A stretch of 55,818 bases of DNA from SM23-73-3 sp049643405 (GTDB lineage: Bacteria; Zixibacteria; MSB-5A5; SM1-73). Positions 1 to 8,632 of this stretch are shown here, one piece after another. The notes beneath the pieces are model-generated. The model worked only from the letters and a program-made list of their open reading frames with translations. It did no database searches and was not told the origin of the DNA. The position numbers were made by a program, and so were the translations under genes. Numbering within the stretch: the stretch's first letter is position 1; every line of letters begins with the position of its first letter. The DNA lies in contig JBARPX010000179.1 of the NCBI GenBank assembly GCA_049643405.1, positions 1-55,818 of the forward strand. Direction: 5' to 3'.

Positions 1-2
1 CT

Positions 3-881
3 GCATCGGAATTCCGAGAGGCACTGGACGACGATCCTCGCTGTGTGGTGGCCCTATACCTGTTAGGTTGCCTTAACGTCGAGGGGAGAGATTTTCATGC
101 GGCGAAGGAGTGGTTCCAGAGGGTGGAAAAGCTGGCTCCCGATTTTGCCAACATTCATGAATGGAGGGGCTATCTTCTCTTTCACCTGGGCGACCTGGCC
201 GGAGCCGAAAAGGAGTTCAAAATTTGCACAGAGGCTAAGAGCTCCGTGTTCCTTCACAACATGCTCGGCAGGATTTACTCGGTTCAAGAAAAGTGGGATT
301 TGGCTGCCAGAGAGCTGGAGCAATCGCTTCATCTTGCGGAAGGGCTGCGAAAGTCAGAAGTCGACACAGATGCAGATCTCGCAGCAGGGGAGAAGGTCCA
401 ACGGCCGATTGAGGCAGCGGCTGCCGCCGGTGCAGGAGTTCCCCGGTCTTTCGAGGAAGATGAAATCGCCAACGCTCGTATCATGCTGGCCAAGGTCTAC
501 TATGAGAAAAAAGAACACGAGAAGTCGATTAAACAACTGGAGAGGGTGGAGCAGGACATACTAACGAAGAAGCAGGCAATCAGCGTTTCCCAGTTATGCA
601 ACAACATAGCCTGGCATTATGCCAGGGAGGCAGAGAATTTGGATGGAGCGCTTGAGCTTTGCGACAAAGCTCTCAGATTGAGCCCTCCACATCCGGAGCT
701 TATTCATGACACCAGGGCCTGGGTCCATTATCAGAAGGGTAACCTACAGGAAGCTGAGGCGGAAATGAAGAGGGCCGTCAGGATGGCACCGGAGAACGAA
801 GTCATAAAGCAGCATCTGTTGATCATCCAACGTGCGGTCAAAGGGGACTTAAAGAAGATTGACCTGCAAGAGATCAAATGA
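3..881 (+). CDS. TPR-repeat protein, 5' end outside the window
   Basis: The reading frame is already open at base 3 with no stop before the first GTG at 45, so the gene begins upstream of the window; 292 codons are visible. The product is a run of tetratricopeptide repeats: the pairs of helices around 'AKEWFQRVEKLAPDF', 'AGAEKEFKICTE', 'AARELEQSLHLAEG' and, near the C-terminus, 'GALELCDKALRLSP' and 'EAEAEMKRAVRMAPENE' have the usual spacing of small and aromatic residues. No catalytic motif, signal peptide or membrane segment is visible, but the N-terminus is missing. TPR domains are protein-binding scaffolds; this one may be the tail of a larger multidomain protein. It converges on the dockerin gene at 998-1717. 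Partner and function are unknown. Confidence 0.85.
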   Translation, partial: ASEFREALDDDPRCVVALYLLGCLNVEGRDFHAAKEWFQRVEKLAPDFANIHEWRGYLLFHLGDLAGAEKEFKICTEAKSSVFLHNMLGRIYSVQEKWDLAARELEQSLHLAEGLRKSEVDTDADLAAGEKVQRPIEAAAAAGAGVPRSFEEDEIANARIMLAKVYYEKKEHEKSIKQLERVEQDILTKKQAISVSQLCNNIAWHYAREAENLDGALELCDKALRLSPPHPELIHDTRAWVHYQKGNLQEAEAEMKRAVRMAPENEVIKQHLLIIQRAVKGDLKKIDLQEIK

Positions 882-997
882 ATCCGGCCGGCCCTACACA
901 CTGAGGCAGATCAACCCCGCCACCGGGTGGACAAATCATCCCACTACTGAATCCGGCCGTCTTGCTGGAGGATCGATCTAGCGCTGAACACCACAGA

Positions 998-1717
998 TCA
1001 AGCACACCCTATCCGGGGTGGATCGCCGTTTCTATATAGATAATTCACCAGGTAGACCAAATCTGCCAGATTCACCACGCAGTCGGCATTGGGATCTCCA
1101 TTCGCCAACGGATCCGGAGGCTCCCCCAATCTAAAGAGATAATTGATCAGAAACACCAGGTCCGCCAGATCGACCACATAATCTCCGTTGGCATCGCCTG
1201 GAGAGCAGGCGATAACAGAAAAGGTGCCGTTGCTGTGATCGCAAGGATCATCGTATGGGAGCGCGCAGACTCTTACTCCCGATGCGGAAATAGGGCTGCC
1301 AAGCAGGGTCCAGGAATAGCTTCCGGGCGCGCAGGGAGTGCTGCCGATAATGGGCTGCCAGGTCCAGTCAGAACCCGCCCAGATGCTGTAGTCGATTCTA
1401 ACGTTGCCAATGTCAAAACAATCCCATAGAATGTCATGGGTGCTTCCCGCGCACCATTCCTCGCCGCCATCGGGGGAGAGGACAACTATCCAGGGGGTGG
1501 GATGACTCGTGGAGTACCTGATTCCTGCGCTGTCGATTCCGAAATAGTCCTCGCCATCCGCCACCGGTGCCTGAACAAGATAGCGCTCTTCACTCTCCGC
1601 AGATCCTTGGCCCCCATTGACCGTACCGTCGCCTGGTTTCGTCCGGCAGATCCCGTCTAAGCATGCTGCGAAGGTAAAGAGGAGACCAGCCAGACAAACG
1701 AACAAACCTTTTTTCAT
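998..1717 (-). CDS. Exported protein with Ig-like domain and C-terminal dockerin-like repeats
   Basis: This 239-aa protein starts with a hydrophobic export signal; Cys19 follows Ala-Ala and could be a lipidation site, though the lipobox is weak. A middle domain with 'SPDGGEEWCAGS' and 'GSYSWTLLGS' resembles the Ig-like modules found on exported proteins of candidate phyla. The C-terminus (about 172-239) carries two dockerin-type Ca-binding repeats, 'GDANGDYVVDLADL' and 'GDPNADCVVNLADL', each followed by an aromatic YLxR helix. Dockerins bind cohesins in cellulosomes, but in non-cellulolytic phyla they are widespread with unknown partners. AGGGAG lies eight bases before the ATG. The dockerin tail resembles that of the protein at 8633-11365. 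Export and the dockerin fold are well supported; the biological role is unknown. Confidence 0.8.
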   Translation of the reverse strand: MKKGLFVCLAGLLFTFAACLDGICRTKPGDGTVNGGQGSAESEERYLVQAPVADGEDYFGIDSAGIRYSTSHPTPWIVVLSPDGGEEWCAGSTHDILWDCFDIGNVRIDYSIWAGSDWTWQPIIGSTPCAPGSYSWTLLGSPISASGVRVCALPYDDPCDHSNGTFSVIACSPGDANGDYVVDLADLVFLINYLFRLGEPPDPLANGDPNADCVVNLADLVYLVNYLYRNGDPPRIGCA

Positions 1718-2001
1718 CTTAAGACTCCCTTTGCTTCAACTTGTCTCTGATCCCCTTGAGCAATCTCTCCGTCAGGGACTCAACGGGTATGGACTCAACT
1801 CTTTTCTCCTGTAGTCGGTCGAGTCTGGCTATTCGATGTCGACAAGAAACTCCACGTGTAATTCTAAGGTTAGGATCGGTTCTTGTCAATCTTTCCTTTA
1901 AAGAAATTCTCTCCGATTCACATGCTATCTCCTTGTTTCTCTGCCGGCCGCTGGCCTTCTGCTCCCGCTGGATGTTATCCCGGATGGCGGCCCGTACGGT
2001 A

Positions 2002-2038
2002 GGTCCGAAATGCCCCCCGTCCGGGGGACTTTCGGACC
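2002..2038. repeat. Nested GC-rich hairpin
   Basis: Outer arms GGTCCGAAA (2002-2010) and TTTCGGACC (2030-2038) are perfect inverted repeats, and they enclose an inner hairpin with a C-run and G-run stem. The element lies in the gap 1718-2432, which has no convincing gene but several such hairpins. Confidence 0.6.
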
Positions 2039-2075
2039 CCCTAACATATCTCATTACGGCGGGATGACGGAGACC

Positions 2076-2103
2076 CCCAGACGGGCCCGTCCGGGCGTCT
2101 GGG
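2076..2103. repeat. GC-rich hairpin, CCCAGACG/CGTCTGGG arms
   Basis: Eight-base perfect arms enclose a second stem, GCCCG-TC-CGGGC. A related sequence with changed inner bases occurs near 32423-32450 (CCCCAGACGGGCTCGT), so this is a dispersed family rather than a chance palindrome. Confidence 0.6.
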
Positions 2104-2249
2104 AATTCCCGCCGCTGTGGCAAAGAATAACTGGTCCAAATGATAGGACACCCTGATATATTTCATTACTGAGCTCGTCGAAGGGGGGGATTTTCAACCT
2201 TGCCCTCTCCCCATGTGTAGACCGGAGACAAGGAAGATTACTCTGTAAA

Positions 2250-2361
2250 GTCATTGCGAGCAGGCAGAACCCCCCGTCGGGGAAGCGGAGCAATCTCTCT
2301 GCGGTTGCAGCTCGATGGGATTGCTTCGTCGTCCCCCAAAGGCGGGGCTCCTCGCAATGAC
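2250..2361. repeat. REP-like dispersed repeat GTCATTGCGAG...CTCGCAATGAC, copy 1
   Basis: The ends are exact inverted repeats (GTCATTGCGAG at 2250 and CTCGCAATGAC ending at 2361), and inside lies the second inverted pair GCAATCTC and GGGATTGC. The same architecture recurs at 32149-32232. In this copy both arms appear to carry short GC hairpins (CCCCCCGTCGGGG and CCCCAAAGGCGGGG) that are absent or different in copy 2. A half-copy, GTCGTTGCGAGGCAA, follows at about 2363. No transposase is visible nearby. Confidence 0.75.
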
Positions 2362-2432
2362 CGTCGTTGCGAGGCAACCTCACCCCGCAACATAAGAAGT
2401 CGATGTCGATGAGAAGTGAGGTCTCCCGGGTG

Positions 2433-5400
2433 TTAAAACTCCGCCCCCAGGGACACGTAATGCCTGGGCTTGGCCGCCACCCAGTCGAAGTCGGTTGCCC
2501 AGCCGACGTCGTATCTTAAAACTAAAAACCCCAGGTTCACCCTGGCTCCAAATCCGAATCCGGCCTTTATATCTTTAAGCCTGGTGCCGCCTTCGGACGT
2601 TCCTCCTTTGAACTCGTCGTTCTCGTCCCAGGCAGCTCCCATGTCATAGAACAGCGCCCCGTTGACGTAGTGAAGAGTCAAAGGGAGGGGGAATTTCATG
2701 ATCAAGTGCTCAACAAAGGGATAGCGCAGCTCGATGTTGGTTAAGAAAAATCTCGTGCCGCTGACTTCGTAATACCTGTAGCCCCGCAGAGGGGTGACCA
2801 CCGTGCCGAAATACAGGCTGTTTATGCCATATAAGTCCTCAGCCCGATAGCTTGGTCCTATCCAGTTGGATTGCCCCCCCAGAAGGAATCTCTTCCTGTC
2901 ATCTCCGTGTGAAAATCCCCCGGCAAGCCTGAAGACGAAGTTGTATCTTTTCTTGAAGTGAAAGTATCTGCGAAAGTCCATCTGGGCCGCTCCGAAGGTG
3001 ATGCTTCGCCCGGTTATGTAGGGAGCATATTCGTAGGAGAATAGGCTCCGGGTCCCGTTGATGGGGCCGGTGTGTCCCCACAGAACCGTGTCGTTAATCC
3101 AAGATATGGAAGCTAAGAGCACCTTGACGCTTCGGTCGTCATACCTTTGAGTGATGGGGTGGGGATCGAAGTACTTCCGGTCCACCGAGAGTTGGCTCAA
3201 ATCCAAATCCACCCGGGTGAACCTGCTGAACGGGTAAGAGAGATATAGCACCGCACCATACATCCGATCGGAAAAGAGCCGGTCCACATCGTCTATATAG
3301 TAATACTTGGTGTGGAAGATTCCCGTTCCCAGGTTCAGCCTTCGGGCCTGATAAAGATAGAATATCTGGAAGTTGCTCTGGTCGATGGTATTGACCACGT
3401 CCGTGGCCAGGATGAAGGTGTGATTGCCCAGCATGTCGCTCACCGCTATGAGAGACTGTCCCTGAAACCCAAAAAAGGTGTCGTAGCTCAACGCTCCCGA
3501 GACCAGATCGGGAGTGAACTTGAGCTTGTACTTGCGCTCTCTGTATTCGCCGTTGGCAAGCCTATAACTTATTGTATCTCTCTTCTCCGGGATTTCCGCT
3601 TCCACCAGCTCCGCCAGGCTGTCCAGCTCGTTCTTGCCCGCCCTGAAGACAAACGAACTGAAATCCCTGCTGGGCTCCTCGACCTTCTCCACTACCGTGT
3701 CAATTGCCACGGAGACGGTGTCCAGCTCCAGCGCCAAAAGGTAAGGCGTCTTGGCCAGCGAGTCTCTTTCAGCTGCCGGCTCGATCTCCTTGATCACGAA
3801 TATGTCCCATCCCCCCTTTTGAAAGGCGGAGAAGGCGATCTTGTCGCCGTCGCTGGACCAGGAGGGGGAAAAGCAGCCGGAGAGGACATTGGTAATGGGA
3901 AAGACCACCGAACTGTCCAGATCCGCCACGTAGAGATTGTAGATCCCGTTTCGATCCGAGACGAAGCATATCTTGCTTCCATCAGGTGACCAGGTGGGAG
4001 AGGTGTTGCTCCCCTCTCCCTTGGTGAGAGCAGTGATCTTCTGCGACTCCAGTTCCATCAGAAAAAGTCTGTAATGTCCGTACTGATAATCTGAAGAGTC
4101 CGCAGGCGATTCCAGCGGTCGATCCGAGCTGAAGGCGAGGAACCTCCCGTCCGGGGAAAAACAGGGATCCTCATTGCCGTAGAAGTCATCGGTGAGCTTG
4201 ACCAGCTTCTGGTCGTGGATGTTGCAGAGATAGATGTCCGCCTTTCCCTCTTTGACTCCTACGAAAGCAATCCTCTCGCCGTCCGGAGACCAGGATGGTG
4301 ACCGTATGGCATCCAACTGGAAGCGGAGCCTCTTGTAGATTTTGCGATCCTTTACCCTGATGAGGTGGAGAACGTCGCTTCCCTTGCTCTTTGAAGCGAA
4401 GACTAAGTTCTTGCCGTCCGGCGACCAGGAGAGGCCGCTGACGTAAGAGTGAAGAGACTCAAAATCTCCTGATCTTTCCCCTTTGACCAGTCTTTTGATC
4501 ACCTTTCCGTCGATGGCGGAGATGATATAAATCTCCGTGTAGTCGCTTTTGTCGGAAAAGATGGCCAGGCGATCACCTGTCGGCGAGAAAGCCGGCTTTT
4601 CGTTGATATGAGAGCCATCCTTTGTATGATGAGTGAGCTGCTTGGCGAACTCCTTGGCTTCCTTTCTCAAGGCGATCTCGGGCCAGTATCTTTTCCGCTG
4701 TGCCTTCATCCATTCCTCAGAGAACTCCCTCTGGTCCAAACCTATGGCGGACTTCAATGCCTTGTCCATGGAGAGCTGGCTTTTGCCCTTGTTTAGAATC
4801 TCAGAGAGCTTTTCCTCACCATATTTTTCCACTATATAGTTTATGGCGGACTGTCCCTCTTTGTAGACTAAATAACCCCCGGCAAACTCCAACGGGGTTA
4901 AGTATCCGTTGATGGAGGCATCTCTTATCACCATGTCCGCTTGGATGTCCCAGCCGCCGCGTGAGGAATACTCAGCGTACCCTTCGGCGAACCATAAGGG
5001 GAGTTGAAACAGATACTGGCGGCTGAACAACGAGCCAAAGTTGTTTCCGTAAAGCAGGTCGTATGTCACCGCGTGGGTCAACTCATGGTGAAGCACGTGC
5101 CGGAAATCCTCATAGGATCCGGTGAAGGGGACCACTATCCGGGTCTTGAAGGCCTCGGTAAAGCCCCCCACGCCCTCATCGATCAGATTGGGAATAACGT
5201 TGGTTTGCTGGAAATCATTGGGCGAGTTGTACACGATGACCGGGATCCGCTTGGTCAGGTCGTAACGCAGCTCTCTTTTCACCTTCAGGTAGGCGTCCTG
5301 CAAGACGTCCGCGGCGAACTTGGCCAGAACGTACTCCCCCTTATAATAGTAGACGTCGAAATTCTCACTCTGGATTAAGTGCCAGTCGAAGTATTTGTAA

Positions 5401-5504
5401 TGCACCTTGTTCTTGCCGAAATAAGGCTCCTGCGCTGCTGCTTGGCCCAAGAGTAAGACTGAAACCAGACTGAGAATAATAAGGCAATAGATGGCACGTC
5501 TCAT
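2433..5504 (-). CDS. Outer-membrane protein: HExxH peptidase-like domain, TolB-like beta-propeller and beta-barrel
   Basis: The start is placed at the ATG at 5504 because GGAGGTG sits a few bases upstream and a clean signal peptide follows (cleavage near Ala22-Ala24); the 20 codons further upstream look non-coding. The 1023-aa product has three parts. Residues 30-290 form a peptidase-MA-like domain with HELTH at 140-144 and a downstream third ligand in 'WFAEGYAEY' (Glu174). Residues about 300-600 contain PD40/TolB-like propeller blades such as 'GLSWSPDGKNLVF' and 'TPTWSPDG'-type motifs. The last 340 residues are rich in alternating aromatic strands, resemble Omp85/BamA-type barrels, and end in 'GAEF'. 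It is probably anchored in the outer membrane with the protease and propeller in the periplasm or at the surface. Substrate and partners are unknown. It is transcribed alone. Confidence 0.8.
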   Translation of the reverse strand: MRRAIYCLIILSLVSVLLLGQAAAQEPYFGKNKVHYKYFDWHLIQSENFDVYYYKGEYVLAKFAADVLQDAYLKVKRELRYDLTKRIPVIVYNSPNDFQQTNVIPNLIDEGVGGFTEAFKTRIVVPFTGSYEDFRHVLHHELTHAVTYDLLYGNNFGSLFSRQYLFQLPLWFAEGYAEYSSRGGWDIQADMVIRDASINGYLTPLEFAGGYLVYKEGQSAINYIVEKYGEEKLSEILNKGKSQLSMDKALKSAIGLDQREFSEEWMKAQRKRYWPEIALRKEAKEFAKQLTHHTKDGSHINEKPAFSPTGDRLAIFSDKSDYTEIYIISAIDGKVIKRLVKGERSGDFESLHSYVSGLSWSPDGKNLVFASKSKGSDVLHLIRVKDRKIYKRLRFQLDAIRSPSWSPDGERIAFVGVKEGKADIYLCNIHDQKLVKLTDDFYGNEDPCFSPDGRFLAFSSDRPLESPADSSDYQYGHYRLFLMELESQKITALTKGEGSNTSPTWSPDGSKICFVSDRNGIYNLYVADLDSSVVFPITNVLSGCFSPSWSSDGDKIAFSAFQKGGWDIFVIKEIEPAAERDSLAKTPYLLALELDTVSVAIDTVVEKVEEPSRDFSSFVFRAGKNELDSLAELVEAEIPEKRDTISYRLANGEYRERKYKLKFTPDLVSGALSYDTFFGFQGQSLIAVSDMLGNHTFILATDVVNTIDQSNFQIFYLYQARRLNLGTGIFHTKYYYIDDVDRLFSDRMYGAVLYLSYPFSRFTRVDLDLSQLSVDRKYFDPHPITQRYDDRSVKVLLASISWINDTVLWGHTGPINGTRSLFSYEYAPYITGRSITFGAAQMDFRRYFHFKKRYNFVFRLAGGFSHGDDRKRFLLGGQSNWIGPSYRAEDLYGINSLYFGTVVTPLRGYRYYEVSGTRFFLTNIELRYPFVEHLIMKFPLPLTLHYVNGALFYDMGAAWDENDEFKGGTSEGGTRLKDIKAGFGFGARVNLGFLVLRYDVGWATDFDWVAAKPRHYVSLGAEF

Positions 5505-5923
5505 GATTGACACCTCCTCGCGGCCTCCCGGCCGCTTATGGAATCTGCAGCAAAGGTTTGCCACATGATGCTCGTTTTGATCCCCTCTCTATCTGTTTGA
5601 CGCAGATTCCCCTGAAAGGTTTAACTGCTTCTACCGCGAATTTGGACCTGCTGAGGGGTTTGAGTAACTCTCATGCTCGAGAAACCCGCATTCCACGTTT
5701 TTTGAGTTCTCACATCTACCTTACTTCATCAAACCTTTTATCAAGAAACCTGTCAAACCCCCTCTGTTTCGGTCTCTGGGGAACGGGGAAGATACGGCAG
5801 TGAGATTTCAATCGACCTTAAGTTCATCCTGCTTACTCCGGCGATTTATCAGCCTTCAATTTCCGGCAACGGCCACTGTCTCAACACCGGCACGTGGCCG
5901 GAGTCCCCTCCGACCTGTTTTTC
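5505..5923. other. Intergenic region without recognisable gene
   Basis: The 419 bases between the outer-membrane protein start and the murA stop contain only open frames of unnatural composition. They should hold the promoter of the gene ending at 2433, but I cannot point to clear -35/-10 boxes on the minus strand. Confidence 0.5.
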
Positions 5924-7210
5924 TCAGGCCTTCACCCTCTTTATATTCGCACCCAATTGAGCAAGTCTTTGTTCTAAGCGATCGTATCCTCTGTCGATGT
6001 GGTACACTCTCAGCACTTCGGTGATTCCCCCGGCTGCCAGTCCGGCCAGTGTGAGTCCCGCTCCGCCTCTTATCTCGGAGGCCATGATGGAGGCTCCTTT
6101 GAGCCGGGGGACGCCGTTTATCGTGGCCCTGTCTCCGGAGATCCTTATATCGGCTCCCAGCCGGCAAAGCTCCATGGCGTGAGAGAATCTCTCCTCAAAT
6201 ACCGTTTCCCTGATCTGGCTTGTGCCGTCGGCTATACAGGTTAGGGCCATCAGGCAAGCCTGCGCATCCGTGGGAAACCCGGGATGGGGATAGGTGGTCA
6301 CGGAAGTCGGCTTGAGCCTTCTGGGGGCTTTCACCGTGATGGTTCTTTTGCTTTCCGTTATCTTAGCGCCCATCTCCATCAACTTGAGCGACACCATTCT
6401 CACGTGTTCGGGTATCACCTCTTTGAGTTTCACCTGCCCGCCCGTGATACAGGCGGCCATCATGAAGGTGGCGGCTTCCAGCCGATCCGGGATGGGAGTA
6501 TATTCCGCTGCTTTGAGCCTTTTCACTCCTTCCACGTAGACGGTTGAACCTCCCGCGCCCTCAATCTTTGCTCCCATCAGACGCAGAAAGCCGGCTAAGT
6601 CTTCCACCTCAGGATCGCAGGCGGCGTTCACAATGGTGGTTCGTCCCGGTATCAAACAGGCGGCCATGAGGATGTTTTCGGTGCCGGTATGTGAGGGACG
6701 ATCGAAGCAGACTACATTGCCGGAGAGTTTGCTGCCGGAAGCAATTACATAGCCGTGCTCCTCTTTGATCCTTGCTCCCAGCCTGGCAAAGCCGGAAAGA
6801 TGCAGGTTCACCGGTCGAGGACCAAGCACGCATCCACCGGGAAGCGAAACCTTTGCCCTCCCCAGCCGAGCCAAAAGAGGCCCCATCACCAAGAAAGAAG
6901 CTCTCATCTTCCTGACGAGATCGTAGGGCGCCTCAAAGCTTTTCAGATGCTCTGCATTTATCACCACCCTGCTTCCGGAGGGCAGCTTATTAGACCTGCC
7001 GCCTGCAGATCTTTGGACCTTAGCTCCCAGCTTCTCCATCACCCCGAGCATGACGTTCACATCCACCAGATCGGGCAAGTTGTTGATCACGGTCTCGCCC
7101 TTCTCCACCAGCAGAGCTGCGGCCAGAATGGGCAGGGCCGCGTTCTTGGAGGCTTGAATTCCCACCGTGCCGGAGAGCTTTTTTCCACCCTGTATCACAA
7201 ACTTGTCCAT
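5924..7210 (-). CDS. murA: UDP-N-acetylglucosamine 1-carboxyvinyltransferase
   Basis: MurA transfers enolpyruvate from PEP to UDP-GlcNAc, the first committed cytoplasmic step of peptidoglycan synthesis. The 428-aa length is normal. Lys22-Asn23 lie in the conserved 'SKNAALP' motif, and the PEP-binding, fosfomycin-sensitive cysteine is present as Cys127 in 'LPGGCVLGPRPVNLH'. The second half shows the repeated EPSP-synthase fold ('DRLEAATFMMAA', 'YPHPGFPTDAQ', 'IRGGAGLTLAGLA'). AGGAG sits immediately before the ATG, a short spacing. It is transcribed divergently from lepB across a 438-bp gap. Identification is secure. Confidence 0.97.
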   Translation of the reverse strand: MDKFVIQGGKKLSGTVGIQASKNAALPILAAALLVEKGETVINNLPDLVDVNVMLGVMEKLGAKVQRSAGGRSNKLPSGSRVVINAEHLKSFEAPYDLVRKMRASFLVMGPLLARLGRAKVSLPGGCVLGPRPVNLHLSGFARLGARIKEEHGYVIASGSKLSGNVVCFDRPSHTGTENILMAACLIPGRTTIVNAACDPEVEDLAGFLRLMGAKIEGAGGSTVYVEGVKRLKAAEYTPIPDRLEAATFMMAACITGGQVKLKEVIPEHVRMVSLKLMEMGAKITESKRTITVKAPRRLKPTSVTTYPHPGFPTDAQACLMALTCIADGTSQIRETVFEERFSHAMELCRLGADIRISGDRATINGVPRLKGASIMASEIRGGAGLTLAGLAAGGITEVLRVYHIDRGYDRLEQRLAQLGANIKRVKA

Positions 7211-7444
7211 AACTCCTCGCTTCGGGTTATGTCCATATAGTTTAAAACGTCAATCATCATGTTTCATTGGCGTAAAACACCTCTACCTGCAAATTATGCC
7301 ACCTGTTCTCCAAAGTCAAGCAGTTCCGAGGGTCAAATCATTCTCTCGCGAATTCAGCAGGATAAAATCAGACTGTCGCAATTGCCAGAGTGAAGATCAA
7401 GCAGGTAGAGTCGGAAGTTTAAGTGAACCACTACCTTAAGCGAA

Positions 7445-7472
7445 CCAGAACCTAACTTAAGTTAGGTTCTGG
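7445..7472. repeat. 28-bp perfect palindrome, copy 1
   Basis: The sequence CCAGAACCTAACTT is followed directly by its exact reverse complement, giving 14-bp arms with no spacer. A close relative with a coordinated change in both arms is found at 49856-49883. There is no T-run, so a standard terminator is unlikely. It lies in the murA-lepB divergent gap (7211-7648), in which I recognise nothing else. Confidence 0.75.
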
Positions 7473-7648
7473 TGTGCTGTAACCTGCTATCGGACTAGCC
7501 CAACCAAGAAGTTTATGTCTCTCTGGAGCCCCCAATATAAGACTTTCCCGGACCTGATTTCATAAATTTCCTCAAAAAGCTTCCGATACAGATAATGACC
7601 CGCAGTATCGACCGAGATAGCGGTCGAACGTCATAAGGTTGACAACCG

Positions 7649-8305
7649 ATGAGACGGATACAGAAGTCCAAACTCAAGCAGTATGTCCTAACCGTATGCA
7701 TTGCTCTGGTGATAGGGCTACTGTTACGCACTTTTGTGGTGCAGGCATACCGCATCCCGTCACGCTCCATGGAAGATACGCTTCTGAGGGGAGATTTCCT
7801 GCTGGTGAGCAAGCTATCCTATTGGTTTTCCGAACCTGACGCGGGGGATGTTGTCGTTTTCGAGTACCCCCTGAATCCGAGCAAGAGTTTCATAAAGAGG
7901 ATAATTGCCGTCGAAGGTCAGAGCGTGGAGATAATCAACAAAAGGCTATACGTTGACGGACAACCAGCAGAGGATTGGTTTCCCTACAAGTATACAGATT
8001 ATCAGATATATCCTCCGGAATACTCCAATCGAGATAACTTTGGCCCGTTCGAGATACCGCCAGGTCAGTATTTCGTCCTGGGGGACAACCGGGACAACAG
8101 CCAGGATTCACGGGAGTGGGGTTTTCTGGAGAGAGAGTATATTAAAGGAAAGGCATTTTTGGTTTATTTCTCCTGGGCTCCCGACCCCGAAGCTCCCGCG
8201 TGGTCCAACAACTACATATCCTCCTTCTTCGAAATTCTCTTCTACAATCTCACCCACTTTCCCTGGCGAGTCCGCTGGGGAAGAATCGGAACCGTAGTTC
8301 GATAG
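7649..8305 (+). CDS. lepB: Signal peptidase I
   Basis: LepB removes signal peptides from exported proteins at the outer face of the inner membrane. The 218-aa protein has one N-terminal membrane anchor (about 12-30), the catalytic serine Ser40 in 'IPSRSMEDTL', the general-base lysine Lys83 in 'FIKRIIAVEGQ', and the box E motif 'GDNRDNSQDSR'. It has a single anchor, as in Gram-positive and many deep-branching enzymes, rather than the two of E. coli. A recognisable ribosome site is weak (AAGG upstream). The many exported proteins in the window (dockerin proteins, TonB receptor, PorV-like protein) are its likely substrates. Identification is secure. Confidence 0.96.
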   Translation: MRRIQKSKLKQYVLTVCIALVIGLLLRTFVVQAYRIPSRSMEDTLLRGDFLLVSKLSYWFSEPDAGDVVVFEYPLNPSKSFIKRIIAVEGQSVEIINKRLYVDGQPAEDWFPYKYTDYQIYPPEYSNRDNFGPFEIPPGQYFVLGDNRDNSQDSREWGFLEREYIKGKAFLVYFSWAPDPEAPAWSNNYISSFFEILFYNLTHFPWRVRWGRIGTVVR

Positions 8306-8381
8306 GATGGCTATATCGACCTGTTCCAGATCCGTAAAAGGGGTCACCCCTAACAGTTAAGCCAACTCATCAATTCGTATC

Positions 8382-8409
8382 TTGACAAAACGCGATTATG
8401 TGTTATGTT
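8382..8409 (+). promoter_or_regulatory. Candidate sigma70-type promoter for the 910-aa exported protein
   Basis: TTGACA at 8382-8387 and TATGTT at 8404-8409 are separated by 16 bp. They lie in the 327-bp gap 8306-8632 and point at the gene starting at 8633, leaving a leader of about 220 bases. Nothing else was recognised in this gap. Confidence 0.45.
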
Positions 8410-8632
8410 GTTACCGTAGACGCGCTATGGTTCCCGCTGTCGCATGTGAGAGCCGCTAAGGGTCCGAAGAAGGGATTGCCCTTCTGTTTTGAAATTGACG
8501 ATCGAATAGCTGAATCTCTGATTCAGGCGTGACACGCGCCTGGAGCGCAGAATGGAGTTTGAGACTCCGCCGCCGATATTAAAGAAGTAGACGAATTCGC
8601 GGGCAAGGGCTGTGTCCTGAAGGAGTTCCAGT

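Noticed and set aside
1719..2123. 134-codon minus-strand frame ending just before the dockerin gene
   Set aside because: Arg/Lys/Glu-rich without recognisable domain, spans the GC hairpins, and no ribosome site; probably chance.
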